This document shows positions 20,268 to 30,496 of a DNA stretch of 64,000 nt, piece by piece. Source of the DNA: a bacterium (GTDB lineage: Bacteria > Patescibacteriota > Saccharimonadia > Saccharimonadales > UBA4665); contig JAJZAD010000001.1 of the NCBI GenBank assembly GCA_021799575.1, positions 1 through 64,000 of the forward strand, given 5' to 3'. A program made the position numbers and the translations under genes. The notes beneath the pieces were generated by a model, which saw only the letters and a list, made by a program, of their open reading frames with translations, searched no databases and had not been told where the DNA came from. The first letter of the stretch is position 1. Every line of letters begins with the position of its first letter.

Positions 20268-21475
20268 AAATTTTTTACCGCATTAATTAACTCTTTAAGG
20301 CTATGCTCCCATGTTACTGATGCTGCTTTATGATTTTCTTGGTCTGTTCTTTGCCTAAATGGTGCTACTAAAGCGTCATTAATACTACGCCGAAAGTTTT
20401 CTGAGTCATTCGCAATCCATAGATTAGGAAAGGTATTGTACCACTCAAAAGATCTAAGACCATACTGAGTAGTAACTACCTTTTTGTTTGCCAATATGGC
20501 CTCAGCTGTCTTTAAGTTTGAACCGCCACCTTCTGTTATAGGTAAAATTATAATATCACTTAATTTAATTAGAGCGCCGAGACCTTCGTCGTTTATACGA
20601 CCAACTGTAAATGCTCTACGCCAAAAAGTTGCGTCATATATGGAGCGGTTATCGTCTTTAATATCGTTTTTGAAATAATCTCCGATGCTACCCGCTAAGC
20701 ATATTCTAGTATCATAAGGAATGAACCCTAGACCCTTGCCAACCATATTATAAAAACCGGTCCAGTTTGGCGGATGGGCACTGCCTATAAACATAATTAA
20801 GCGATATATATTCCTGCTAACTAATTTTTTTTTCCAATAATCTAGTTCTTTTTTAGACGTTTTTATGGGATTTATGCCGTTAACGGCCAAGACCGTAGTT
20901 TTGGCGCCGTATGACTTTAGCACTGCAACATCTTGTTTTGTACAACCAACCGATAGATCACTATTTTTTGTTAAATCCATCTCTACATTTTTTATCTTTT
21001 CAATACAAATAGTAATATCTTTGATGGGCAAATTTGCCCCTTTTAGAATAGACTCCTTCATAGGAGCCTCTATATTATAGCTATTGTAAATCAGCTTATA
21101 GTGGTGTCCTATTTCATTTAATATGCTTTTCAGACCCAGGTATATAAATGGTTGGTGGATATCTATAATGTCAGGATCAAAATCAAGTAGCTCTTTTGTG
21201 AGCTTCTTTTTTACGACAAGATCAAGATTAATAGCCTCACCGCTGACAATATCGCTTGTATACGGAGATTGTGACACAATAGGGTCATATCTGCTGCCTA
21301 GAGGGATGTCGGATTCCGAATAATCACTGTAGTATCCCTTATAAAAAACAGCTACGTGTCTAACATGAAATCCATTCGCGTTATAACTGTCAACAATTGC
21401 TTTTAGGCGTTTTTGGCCGCCGTGTTGAGCGTTTTTTATAGGGAAAGTTGATATAACAAATATTTTTTTAGTCAT
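20264..21475 (-). CDS. glycosyltransferase
   Basis: FIGSAHPPNWTGF...LSDIIILPITEGGGSNLKTAEAILANKKVVTT. Confidence 0.8.
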   Translation of the reverse strand: MTKKIFVISTFPIKNAQHGGQKRLKAIVDSYNANGFHVRHVAVFYKGYYSDYSESDIPLGSRYDPIVSQSPYTSDIVSGEAINLDLVVKKKLTKELLDFDPDIIDIHQPFIYLGLKSILNEIGHHYKLIYNSYNIEAPMKESILKGANLPIKDITICIEKIKNVEMDLTKNSDLSVGCTKQDVAVLKSYGAKTTVLAVNGINPIKTSKKELDYWKKKLVSRNIYRLIMFIGSAHPPNWTGFYNMVGKGLGFIPYDTRICLAGSIGDYFKNDIKDDNRSIYDATFWRRAFTVGRINDEGLGALIKLSDIIILPITEGGGSNLKTAEAILANKKVVTTQYGLRSFEWYNTFPNLWIANDSENFRRSINDALVAPFRQRTDQENHKAASVTWEHSLKELINAVKNL

Positions 21476-23201
21476 AATGCTTATTAAATGAAAGACGATT
21501 ACGCATTGTCCTCTTAAAAACTTTGGAAGAATTGTTTATGAATTGGATTCTTTGTCTATCATTTAAACAATTGTCTACCATTCTCTCTATCTTATTGATT
21601 TGTGATACATTATAATTCTGCAGTCTAACTGTGGCTAATTGATTGCTCATAACAATATTTTTCAATTTTTTATAGCTATTACCTGAGCTTAGGTTGTATG
21701 CTACTATACCAGGAAATAAAAAAGCTCTCTGCATAGCTCTAGAGGGGAAAGCAGCATCATCTATAAGATAAAGGATAATATCATAGCTTTGATAGTTTGC
21801 TATAGTTAGTTTAGATATGTCCATAACTTTGCATCTTTCAACAAAATCCAAAAAAGTGGGTCTCTCCATTTCCCATGGCATATAACCATTACCATCAAAA
21901 AAATAATCGATGTAGTATTTATGAATAAGCTTGTTGTACAGTGGTTCCGCAAGCCTCCCAATCTGATTTGGTATACCCGGATTTAGTGATACAATGGCTA
22001 TTTTTTGACCCAAGTTTTCTGGGCTAATTGGTGAATATCTGGTTTTTGCTAAACTGTTAATACTAGACATAAACTGGTCTACGGTATTCTCCCAACGGTA
22101 TTTATCCATAATGAATCTATACTGAGCAGTTTTCTGTTTAAACCCTCTGCCATTAATAGCCGCTTTGATAGATTTGGCTAATTGGAGAGGGTTATCGGGT
22201 TCAAAGAAATAGAATGCAGAATTAGACATTTCTTTAAATACGTCTACCTCGGACACTACTATAGGTTTATTGTTGGCCACAGCATCTAATACTGGTAACC
22301 CAAGGCCTTCATATAAAGACCCGAACACAATAACATCAGCGTGTTGATATAGCCACTCCAGCTCTTCATCCGGTACGTTGTTGCTAAAAATAACGCCCCT
22401 TGATATGTTTCTTAATTGATCTTTTGACCTTGAGCTGAAAGAGGAGGTAATGATGAGCTTAAGGCCAGAACCATTTGTCTTAATATATTCTTCGAACCCC
22501 CGTACCACATTAGCATTATTTTTATGAGGCAAGTCTCCGCTGGGAAAAAGAATATATCTCATGCCCTCTTCTATGCAGTTTGGACGTTTTGGTGTATCCG
22601 ATATCTTTGTATACCCACCGTTGATTGTACTTACTTTATCTGTACTTAACCCGAAAACCCTCAAAAAATCCTGTTTAGTGGTTTCTGAAATAGATAAGAT
22701 TAAGTCAGCTGTGTAAATATTATTAAATCTTGTCATGTATAGCTGTTGGGGGAAGTACCCGCCAAGTTCTTTCCAGAAGAGTAGAGGAATGATATCGTAG
22801 GCCAGTAGAACTTTTTGTGACTTATCATAGAATTCTGCAAAAAAATCAAAACTAAATATCGATGGTAGCAGGTGTATTGTTGCCTCGTTGTCCTTAGCTA
22901 TTTTTGATATATAAGTATTCTGTGCAGTGACAAAATCCTCCTTTTTGTAGTTTTTATTCTTAGCTACTGGCAACTCAACAAACATCAACTCAATATTCGG
23001 GCAAAGCATTTTTATGACGTTAATACGATCTTTATTGCAGTCTAGGCTTAAATTCAGCAACAATTTTATGTCAAACAAAGTGTGTGCTTTTTCGTCTAAA
23101 TACTTCAGTAACTGAAGGGTATATTTACCCATACCTCTATACCAAGCGTCTGTCTGAAAAATTTGACCATCAATAATTAAAAGTTTCATCACTATTAGCA
23201 C
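21468..23201 (-). CDS. GT4 glycosyltransferase with C-terminal extension
   Basis: RYILFPSGDLPHKNNANVVRGFE...VIVFGSLYEGLGLPVLDAVANNKPIV. Confidence 0.85.
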   Translation of the reverse strand: MLIVMKLLIIDGQIFQTDAWYRGMGKYTLQLLKYLDEKAHTLFDIKLLLNLSLDCNKDRINVIKMLCPNIELMFVELPVAKNKNYKKEDFVTAQNTYISKIAKDNEATIHLLPSIFSFDFFAEFYDKSQKVLLAYDIIPLLFWKELGGYFPQQLYMTRFNNIYTADLILSISETTKQDFLRVFGLSTDKVSTINGGYTKISDTPKRPNCIEEGMRYILFPSGDLPHKNNANVVRGFEEYIKTNGSGLKLIITSSFSSRSKDQLRNISRGVIFSNNVPDEELEWLYQHADVIVFGSLYEGLGLPVLDAVANNKPIVVSEVDVFKEMSNSAFYFFEPDNPLQLAKSIKAAINGRGFKQKTAQYRFIMDKYRWENTVDQFMSSINSLAKTRYSPISPENLGQKIAIVSLNPGIPNQIGRLAEPLYNKLIHKYYIDYFFDGNGYMPWEMERPTFLDFVERCKVMDISKLTIANYQSYDIILYLIDDAAFPSRAMQRAFLFPGIVAYNLSSGNSYKKLKNIVMSNQLATVRLQNYNVSQINKIERMVDNCLNDRQRIQFINNSSKVFKRTMRNRLSFNKHYD

Positions 23202-24637
23202 AGCCTTTTCAATATGTGTTTAACAGGACTCGCGATAATATGTCTTAGTCGCAAATAAATCACAAGACCACTTTTTTGAATTAGGTTAGGCTCTTCATCA
23301 ATATAATCGGATACAAGTCTTGCTTTTATTTCCTCTTTGTTATCAAGATTACTGCCCAAACGGTATGGCTCCAGCTTATTTTCGCCTAATAGCTTCCTTA
23401 TGGATAAGTCACATTTATTATAAATAACAATTAATCTTCTTATAATTGGTCCTCTTGTATCAATGTTGGTGGCGACCAAATCTAGTACGTTGAATAATTG
23501 TTTGGCAGTATTTTCCCATGTAAAAATTTCACTACGCTTAATTCCTAGTGATACTTTTTTTTGAGTTTGAGCATAATTTGCAATAGCTTTCTTAATCTCA
23601 TTGGTCATTTCTTTAGCTGATTCGGGTCTAAAATAATAGCCAGCATCACCAACTACTTCACGATGTGGTGGTATATCAGAAACCAGAACAGGGACAGAAC
23701 ATGACATTGCTTCGAGTGGAGTCATACTAAAACCTTCATAATAAGATGGTTGAATAAATAAATCCGAGCCACTATATATCGCTGGAAGATCTTGATTAGA
23801 AATGATTTTGTCTGGAATAAATATTTTTTCATCTAAACTTTTAAGTTTTTTAATTGTTTTTATTATCTGCTCATTAAGCCAGCCATCACCGCCTACTAGA
23901 ACCAACCCGTACGTTTTTTTAAGTCTTTTTGGTAAATTAACGTAGGCGTCCACAAGACTCTCTAGGTTTTTCCTAGGTTCTATATTGCCCACAAAAAGCA
24001 AATATTTGTCATAGGTTATGTTATATTTCTTTTTAGCTGTCTCGATTTCTTCTTTCGACCGCCTGTAAAAATGGCTCTTATTCACACCCAAATAAACCAC
24101 ATTGATATTGTCGTATGGGTACCCAATTAGTTTTGCAATCTCTTTCTTGGTGAATTCCGAGATTGCTATAATAACTTGTGTTCGGAATGCCCACGTTTTT
24201 ATATATTTTTGTAAATACTTTAGATTCTTCGGTTGAATATATTGCGGATACCTCATAAATGCGAGGTCGTGAAAATACGTTACTGAGGGTGATTTCCAAA
24301 GCGGCCAATTTTTATAATTAGGAAATACGTATATGCCTTCTCCTACAATCAAATCAATAGGCAACATTAATCGTAATCTTAGGAGTGCCTCCATAATCTT
24401 AGCTGGGAGTGGCAACGTTTTAACAGAAACATTTTTGTAGTTATCATATTCTGCTAGATATCTCTTTTTGAATAGTGTTACAAGGATTTTTATTTCACAA
24501 GTGTCATCGATTATATTACTTAAGGATTTTATTGTGTTATCAAGTGCAACGCCAACACCGCTTTTAAAGGGAATAACTAGGCTCATCCCATCTATAAATA
24601 TGCTCTTCCCTATATTATTTTTTTGGCTGGCTGACAT
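23195..24637 (-). CDS. GT4 glycosyltransferase
   Basis: YLLFVGNIEPRKNLESLVDAY...LFIQPSYYEGFSMTPLEAMSCSVPVLVSD. Confidence 0.9.
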   Translation of the reverse strand: MSASQKNNIGKSIFIDGMSLVIPFKSGVGVALDNTIKSLSNIIDDTCEIKILVTLFKKRYLAEYDNYKNVSVKTLPLPAKIMEALLRLRLMLPIDLIVGEGIYVFPNYKNWPLWKSPSVTYFHDLAFMRYPQYIQPKNLKYLQKYIKTWAFRTQVIIAISEFTKKEIAKLIGYPYDNINVVYLGVNKSHFYRRSKEEIETAKKKYNITYDKYLLFVGNIEPRKNLESLVDAYVNLPKRLKKTYGLVLVGGDGWLNEQIIKTIKKLKSLDEKIFIPDKIISNQDLPAIYSGSDLFIQPSYYEGFSMTPLEAMSCSVPVLVSDIPPHREVVGDAGYYFRPESAKEMTNEIKKAIANYAQTQKKVSLGIKRSEIFTWENTAKQLFNVLDLVATNIDTRGPIIRRLIVIYNKCDLSIRKLLGENKLEPYRLGSNLDNKEEIKARLVSDYIDEEPNLIQKSGLVIYLRLRHIIASPVKHILKRLC

Positions 24638-25841
24638 GTTGTACCGTTAGTTTATATTGTGGGAAAATTAAGTATGGGTTTTGTTCTCTTTTTTCTACAC
24701 TAAACTGGACGGCCTCTTCCCACCAATCATATACGTCCTCATAACTTTCATTTTGTATCGCTAAATCAATATAATACAGCCCCGTGTTTAGTATGTTCGG
24801 AACTTGCCAAACAAGCTCTATTTTTTGGCCTTTAGTGAATTTACTAAACGAATGATTTTTGAGTTTTGTGTTGGTTCCCATAATAGCCTCGTCTTTTTCA
24901 TTTCGAATTTTAAAACCAAAAACACACTCATTATTAATATAATCAGAAGCTAAAGCCAACGTTTCAAGAATAAAGAATGTTTCTTTGTCGGTCAGTTTTG
25001 TACAATTTATAGAAACGCTTGTGTACTTAACGCGCCAATCGCCCCATCTTTTTTTTCTATTATAGACATCTCCTTTGGATTCTTTACCTTGGTTTTGTTC
25101 TATAAACATTCTTGTGTAGGCCATTGATACATCATATGCCGCCCCTGTGATTACGGGCCTGCTTCCCTCTATTAACATGGCTCGGTCGCAATATTCTTGA
25201 ATGGCATTCATATCATGACTAACAAAAATAACAGTCTTTTTTTCTTTTTTTAAATTCTTGAAGTAACGAAAACATTTTTTTTGAAAATCAGCATCACCGA
25301 CAGCTAATACCTCATCAATTAATAATATTTCAGCTTTTGCTCGAATAGCCAAAGAGAACGCTAGCCTGACCTGCATCCCTGAAGAGTAGTTTTTAAGCTT
25401 CTGGTCCATGAATTTTTCAAGTTCTGCGAAACTAACAATGTCCTTATACATAGAATTTATCTCAGCTCTACTGAATCCTGTCATCGCCCCATTGAGGTAT
25501 ATGTTTTCTCTGCCAGTCAACTCACCATTAAAGCCAACGCCTAGCTCGATAAACGGCATTAATTTGCCGTTTATTTGAACTTGCCCTGTAGTTGGCTGGT
25601 AAATTCCGGCAATAATTTTAAGCAAGGTGCTCTTGCCGCTGCCATTGCGGCCCACAATCCCAAAAAATTCCCCCTTTTTTATCTCTAGGTTGATATCGCT
25701 AAGAGCATGTTGTATTTCAACTGGACCCTTACGCATTTTTAACATAGACGTGAAAGTACCTTTAAGAGTATTGGCTCGTTCATGTGGTAATTTAAAGACT
25801 TTGCCTACATTAGTAACTTTGACCGCTAGATTATTGTCCAC
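24615..25841 (-). CDS. wzt: polysaccharide ABC transporter ATP-binding protein with C-terminal Wzt-like domain
   Basis: GIVGRNGSGKSTLLKIIAGI, NYSSGMQVRLAFSLAI, LLIDEVLAVGD; ~150-aa C-terminal extension. Confidence 0.92.
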   Translation of the reverse strand: MDNNLAVKVTNVGKVFKLPHERANTLKGTFTSMLKMRKGPVEIQHALSDINLEIKKGEFFGIVGRNGSGKSTLLKIIAGIYQPTTGQVQINGKLMPFIELGVGFNGELTGRENIYLNGAMTGFSRAEINSMYKDIVSFAELEKFMDQKLKNYSSGMQVRLAFSLAIRAKAEILLIDEVLAVGDADFQKKCFRYFKNLKKEKKTVIFVSHDMNAIQEYCDRAMLIEGSRPVITGAAYDVSMAYTRMFIEQNQGKESKGDVYNRKKRWGDWRVKYTSVSINCTKLTDKETFFILETLALASDYINNECVFGFKIRNEKDEAIMGTNTKLKNHSFSKFTKGQKIELVWQVPNILNTGLYYIDLAIQNESYEDVYDWWEEAVQFSVEKREQNPYLIFPQYKLTVQHVSQPKK

Positions 25842-25843
25842 TA

Positions 25844-26647
25844 CTAAATCTCCTCAGCAAAATTTCTTGATCTTTTTTTAAAATAAAGCATAGACAAAAC
25901 CGTAAGTATCAATGTTATTCCTATTGGTACTAGCCATACATAACCTGAATGATAGAGCTGACCTATTGTTTGTGTTCTTCTTGTAACTAAAACATATCTT
26001 GCATCTTGAATTATTTGTGCAAGCGGGTTCAGTATTGCCAATACAGCATATTTATGAGGTAATCTGCTTAGTGGGTAGAAAATGGGGGTCGCATAAAACC
26101 CAAGTTGAAGCAAAACCTCCCACACATAGGAAAGATCACGAAACCTTACATAAAGAGTGCTAAGAAAAAATGACAGCGCGATTGAAACAAAAAACAACTC
26201 TACAATAAGAGGTATCAGCCACAATGCTCTTATTGTCACTCCTACATGACCTACTATCATAAACACAGCAATAATAATAAAGTTAAGGAAAAGGTTTATC
26301 AGCGCCGACATTGAACCCGACAATATCACAGTATATCGAGGGAAGTTGATTTTACGCAGCAAATCTCCCCGCCCCACAATAGCCCCAACACCACCTCCAG
26401 TTACTTCTGTAAAATAATTCCATAAAACAATGCCTAGTAGTAGATAGACAGGATAGTGTGGTACAGCGTTTCCTACCTTAAGCAGTTTAGTAAATACCAC
26501 GTATAAGATTAAAAACAATAGGAGTGGACGCAAAAGAGACCATATATACCCTAAAATAGAATCTTGGTATCTCAGTTTAAAATCGGTCCTGACTAGCTCT
26601 CTCAACAAAATAACGGAATATCGATAGCGCTCGCGAATTTTTCTCAT
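25844..26647 (-). CDS. wzm: polysaccharide ABC-2 transporter permease
   Basis: LVRTDFKLRYQDSILGYIWSLLRPLLLF, six TM helices, adjacent to wzt. Confidence 0.92.
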   Translation of the reverse strand: MRKIRERYRYSVILLRELVRTDFKLRYQDSILGYIWSLLRPLLLFLILYVVFTKLLKVGNAVPHYPVYLLLGIVLWNYFTEVTGGGVGAIVGRGDLLRKINFPRYTVILSGSMSALINLFLNFIIIAVFMIVGHVGVTIRALWLIPLIVELFFVSIALSFFLSTLYVRFRDLSYVWEVLLQLGFYATPIFYPLSRLPHKYAVLAILNPLAQIIQDARYVLVTRRTQTIGQLYHSGYVWLVPIGITLILTVLSMLYFKKRSRNFAEEI

Positions 26648-26747
26648 TGTTTAACCTATTTTACCCTGAATGGTACCACTCAACAATTTGATTAATTAAT
26701 CCTTTAAGGTTGTTGTGACTTCGACTAATCTAATATAGCCTATAAAC

Positions 26748-27665
26748 ATGAATACCGTATTAGTCACCGGCGCCAACGGCTTTGTTGGCAGTCATTTAGT
26801 TCAAGATTTAACTGAAAATGGTTATAGGATAGTTGGGGTTGGCGGTAAGGGTGGCATACAGGCAAAGTCATCGCACATCAGTCAGCATCTTGTTTTGGAC
26901 TTAACTCAGGCTAGTGAAGCTCAAACTATAGACTTTAAAAGGATTGACTATGTTGTCCATTTAGCCGGCCTAGCTGCTGTCGGAGATTCTTTGAATAAAC
27001 CGATGAAATATATTCAGACCAATATGGGTATTGAGCTGAACCTGTTTGAAGTTGCACTATCACAAAACTGTTTCCCGAAGTTTTTAATTATCAGCAGTGG
27101 CAGTTTATATGATCCGCAAGACCCGTTACCTCTATCTGAAAATTCTAAAATATTACCGACCTCTCCTTATGCCGTGAGTAAGATCGGGCAAGAAGAGCTG
27201 TCAAGGTATTACATGAGCCGAGGTTTTGAGTGCATCATTGCCCGACCCTTTAATCACATCGGTCCTGGCCAAGGACCGGGTTTTATAGTGCCTGACTTAG
27301 CCAGACAAATCATGGCAGCTAAAAGACATGACAAAAAAGACATAACTGTCGGTAATCTCGATACAAAGAGGGATTACACCGACGTAAGAGATATAGTGCG
27401 GGCGTACCGGCTGCTACTAGAAAAAGGTAAGCCTGGAGAAATATACAATGTCTGCTCTGGTAAGTCGATGAGTGGTAACGAAATATTTGAGATCCTAATG
27501 GCTACGGCTGGCATAAGATTAAAAGCCGTGGTAGACAAAACTAAGCTAAGACCAACCGAAGCAACAGATATATTCGGATCACATGAAAAAATAACCAGAG
27601 ATACAGGTTGGAAGCCGGAAATCCAAATTAATAAAACTTTAAAGGACGTTCTACAAACTATTTAA
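26748..27665 (+). CDS. rmd: NAD-dependent epimerase/dehydratase, likely GDP-6-deoxy-D-mannose reductase
   Basis: VTGANGFVGSHLV, YAVSKIGQEELSRYY, ARPFNHIGPGQGPGFIVPDLARQI. Confidence 0.8.
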   Translation: MNTVLVTGANGFVGSHLVQDLTENGYRIVGVGGKGGIQAKSSHISQHLVLDLTQASEAQTIDFKRIDYVVHLAGLAAVGDSLNKPMKYIQTNMGIELNLFEVALSQNCFPKFLIISSGSLYDPQDPLPLSENSKILPTSPYAVSKIGQEELSRYYMSRGFECIIARPFNHIGPGQGPGFIVPDLARQIMAAKRHDKKDITVGNLDTKRDYTDVRDIVRAYRLLLEKGKPGEIYNVCSGKSMSGNEIFEILMATAGIRLKAVVDKTKLRPTEATDIFGSHEKITRDTGWKPEIQINKTLKDVLQTI

Positions 27666-28653
27666 GCTTTGCAGGATCTTCTAAACCTAGGTCGTAATCT
27701 ACCATCATATTAACCAGTCCTGTGAAGTCTACCTTACGCTTCCATCCTAGTACTCTTTCAGCTTTTTCCGGATTTCCTAGCAATATATCAACCTCTGCCG
27801 GCCTTAAGAACTTTGGGTTTTGTTTAACATATGGGTGCCAATCATTTATACCTATCTTTTTGAAAGCCAGCTCAAGGAAGTCCTGTATTGAGTGTGTCTC
27901 TCCGGTAGCCAGAACATAATCGTCTGGTTTTTCTTGTTGAAGCATTAACCACATGCCTTCGACATAATCTCCTGCATATCCCCAGTCTCTTTTTGAGTCC
28001 AGGTTTCCAAGCTCTATATGTTCTTGCAAGCCCAGGTGAATTCTAGCTACCGCATTGCTTATCTTTCTAGTAACAAACTCTATGCCTCTTCTTGGTCCTT
28101 CATGATTGAACAAAATTCCACAGCTGGCATGCATACCATAGCTTTCACGATAGTTCTTTGTGATCCAATGCCCATAAAGCTTGGCTACGCCGTATGGGCT
28201 ACGCGGATGAAATAAAGCACTTTCATCGTAACCTTTTCCCGGACGGTTATAATCAAGGCCTCCAAACATTTCAGAAGTAGACGCCTGATAAAACCGGACC
28301 TTCTTTGTACCACCCACTACTCTTATGGCTTCCAAAAGGTTAAGAACGCCTTTGCCTGTAACTTCAGCAGTTAGTATTGGATTTCTAAACGAATATCCGA
28401 CGTGACTTATAGCAGCAAGATTATATATCTCATCAGGTTCAGATACTTCAATAGCATTAACTAAAGATGATTGATCTGTTAGGTCTCCCTCAATAAGCTT
28501 TATATATGGTTGTTCTTGTTCTACCCTAAGCAGCTTAGGGTTTTGCTGTCCTCTTATTAAACCGTAAACATCATAGCCCTTATTGTTTAATAGTTCGGAT
28601 AAGTGATAGCCGTCCTGGCCGGTAATTCCAGTTATGAGTACCTTTTTGGCCAT
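27658..28653 (-). CDS. gmd: GDP-mannose 4,6-dehydratase
   Basis: KVLITGITGQDGYHLSELL, ASTSEMFG, SPYGVAKLYGHWITKNYRESYGMHASCGILFNHEGPRRGIEFVTRKI. Confidence 0.95.
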   Translation of the reverse strand: MAKKVLITGITGQDGYHLSELLNNKGYDVYGLIRGQQNPKLLRVEQEQPYIKLIEGDLTDQSSLVNAIEVSEPDEIYNLAAISHVGYSFRNPILTAEVTGKGVLNLLEAIRVVGGTKKVRFYQASTSEMFGGLDYNRPGKGYDESALFHPRSPYGVAKLYGHWITKNYRESYGMHASCGILFNHEGPRRGIEFVTRKISNAVARIHLGLQEHIELGNLDSKRDWGYAGDYVEGMWLMLQQEKPDDYVLATGETHSIQDFLELAFKKIGINDWHPYVKQNPKFLRPAEVDILLGNPEKAERVLGWKRKVDFTGLVNMMVDYDLGLEDPAKLK

Positions 28654-28664
28654 ATGATCTCTGT

Positions 28665-28889
28665 TTAAATTAATACTTCTGCTTGTTCTTGATTGGTAGT
28701 AATCGCCAGTTTACTAGTATCCCTGGGAAAATCACCTTCGTGAAGCTGATCTTTTGTAATACCCAAAATAGACGCTAAATTTTCTCTGTACTCATCCAAA
28801 AGACGAGAATAAGAGCTACGCGCCATTTCTATAGTCAATCCGTTATTTTCTGCAAATTGAGTAAGTGAACCTGGTTTCTCGATAGCCAT
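28665..28889 (-). CDS. small hypothetical protein
   Basis: 74 aa, same strand directly upstream of gmd. Confidence 0.55.
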   Translation of the reverse strand: MAIEKPGSLTQFAENNGLTIEMARSSYSRLLDEYRENLASILGITKDQLHEGDFPRDTSKLAITTNQEQAEVLI

Positions 28890-28937
28890 TTCAAAATTCT
28901 CCTTTTATTAACTTTCTCCAATATAATATAACTGACA

Positions 28938-30026
28938 ATGCCTAGAATAGTAATTGACGCTAGAGAATACTCCACTTCAACCGGCAGATATACATCAAAA
29001 CTAATTGATAATTTGCAACGGATTGATAACAAGAATGAATACGTTGTTTTGCTTAGAGAGAAAGATTTTGAGTCGGTTAGGTTTTCTAACCCTAATTTCA
29101 GCAAGGTATTAACTCCGTATAAAGAGTTTACCTTCGGTGAACAAATAGGGTTTGCTTGGCAGTTATATAGACTGAGGGCAGACTTGGCTCATTTTTGTAT
29201 GACTCAACAACCCTTGTTTTATCTAAAACGCTCAGTTACAACCATACACGACCTTACTACCGCCAGGTTTACCAATCCAGATAGAGATCCGCTGGTGTTT
29301 TTTGTCAAGCAGCAGATATACAAGATTGTTATCTGGTACGCTGCACACAAGTCAAAACACATAATTACCCCTAGTGGCTACGTTAAAGACGATCTCGTAA
29401 AATTCACAAGGATCAGACCAAAAAAGATTAGTGTTATATATGAAGCAGCCAACCCAATTGAAGACAATCCTAAACCCATCAAGAAGTTAGAGGGTAAACA
29501 GTTTATTATGTATATCGGCCGACCTACGCCACATAAAAACCTCTGGCGGCTTATAAAAGCGTATGACGCTCTAAAAGGTATGCACCCGGATTTACTGTTG
29601 GTCTTAGCCGGTAAGTTTGATGGTAACTATAGCCATATTGAGAGACGTGTAAGTAGCAACGGTATATCCGGCGTGGTGTTCACCGACTATATCAGCGATG
29701 GCGAGCTTAGGTGGTTATATGAAAACTGCCAGGCATACGTCTTTCCTTCCTTAAGTGAAGGCTTTGGTCTACCGGGACTTGAAGCTATGGCTCATGGTGC
29801 GCCGGTAGTATCTTCAAACGCAACCTGTTTGCCTGAGATATACGGGAATGCCGCCCATTATTTCGACCCGCTAGACAAACAATCTATGGTTAAGGCTATT
29901 GCCGAGGTTTTGGGAGATGCCAAACTTAGGTCCCGGTTAACCGCAGAGGGCAAAAACCGGGTAGATAAGTATTCATGGCGCAAAACGGCTGAAGAAACAC
30001 TTAAAGTATACGAACGTTGGACTTAG
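28938..30026 (+). CDS. GT4 glycosyltransferase
   Basis: MYIGRPTPHKNLWRLIKAY...VFPSLSEGFGLPGLEAMAHGAPVVSSN. Confidence 0.92.
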   Translation: MPRIVIDAREYSTSTGRYTSKLIDNLQRIDNKNEYVVLLREKDFESVRFSNPNFSKVLTPYKEFTFGEQIGFAWQLYRLRADLAHFCMTQQPLFYLKRSVTTIHDLTTARFTNPDRDPLVFFVKQQIYKIVIWYAAHKSKHIITPSGYVKDDLVKFTRIRPKKISVIYEAANPIEDNPKPIKKLEGKQFIMYIGRPTPHKNLWRLIKAYDALKGMHPDLLLVLAGKFDGNYSHIERRVSSNGISGVVFTDYISDGELRWLYENCQAYVFPSLSEGFGLPGLEAMAHGAPVVSSNATCLPEIYGNAAHYFDPLDKQSMVKAIAEVLGDAKLRSRLTAEGKNRVDKYSWRKTAEETLKVYERWT

Positions 30027-30496
30027 TCTTTGCCGTTACCGGGTGTAAGTACAATATGCCTGCTCCTACCCTCACCCGCGGACTCGCTTGTAAGTCCATA
30101 CTCAGATGCCAACTGGTGCACTACCCTTCTGTCCGCCGCATTCATCGGCTCAAGTTCAAGGGGTTGTTTGCTGTCTTTAACTTGTTTAACCCAGACTTCG
30201 GCTTTTGCCCGCAGTCTATCGGCACGCTGTTTTTTGTAGTCCGCAATGTCTACATTGACCCTGTTATAATCATAGCCGTTATTTCTTAGGGCGGTTGAGG
30301 TAAGATACTGCATTGATCTCATGTTGTCGCCGCGCTGGCCAATTAAAAAACCGTTTAGGTGTGTACTAGGTACACTGAGTTGGATGACTTCGTCGTCGCT
30401 AGTGGCATATACATCAGTGTTTAAACCAAAAAAGGACAATAAGTCCTCTAGATATTTTTTTGCAAACACGATCGCTTTCTCCATTGACTCGTTCAT
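30023..30496 (-). CDS. jag: Jag/KhpB-like KH-R3H RNA-binding protein
   Basis: GFLIGQRGDNMRSMQYL KH motif, R3H-like PMNAADRRVVHQLA; adjacent to yidC. Confidence 0.88.
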   Translation of the reverse strand: MNESMEKAIVFAKKYLEDLLSFFGLNTDVYATSDDEVIQLSVPSTHLNGFLIGQRGDNMRSMQYLTSTALRNNGYDYNRVNVDIADYKKQRADRLRAKAEVWVKQVKDSKQPLELEPMNAADRRVVHQLASEYGLTSESAGEGRSRHIVLTPGNGKD

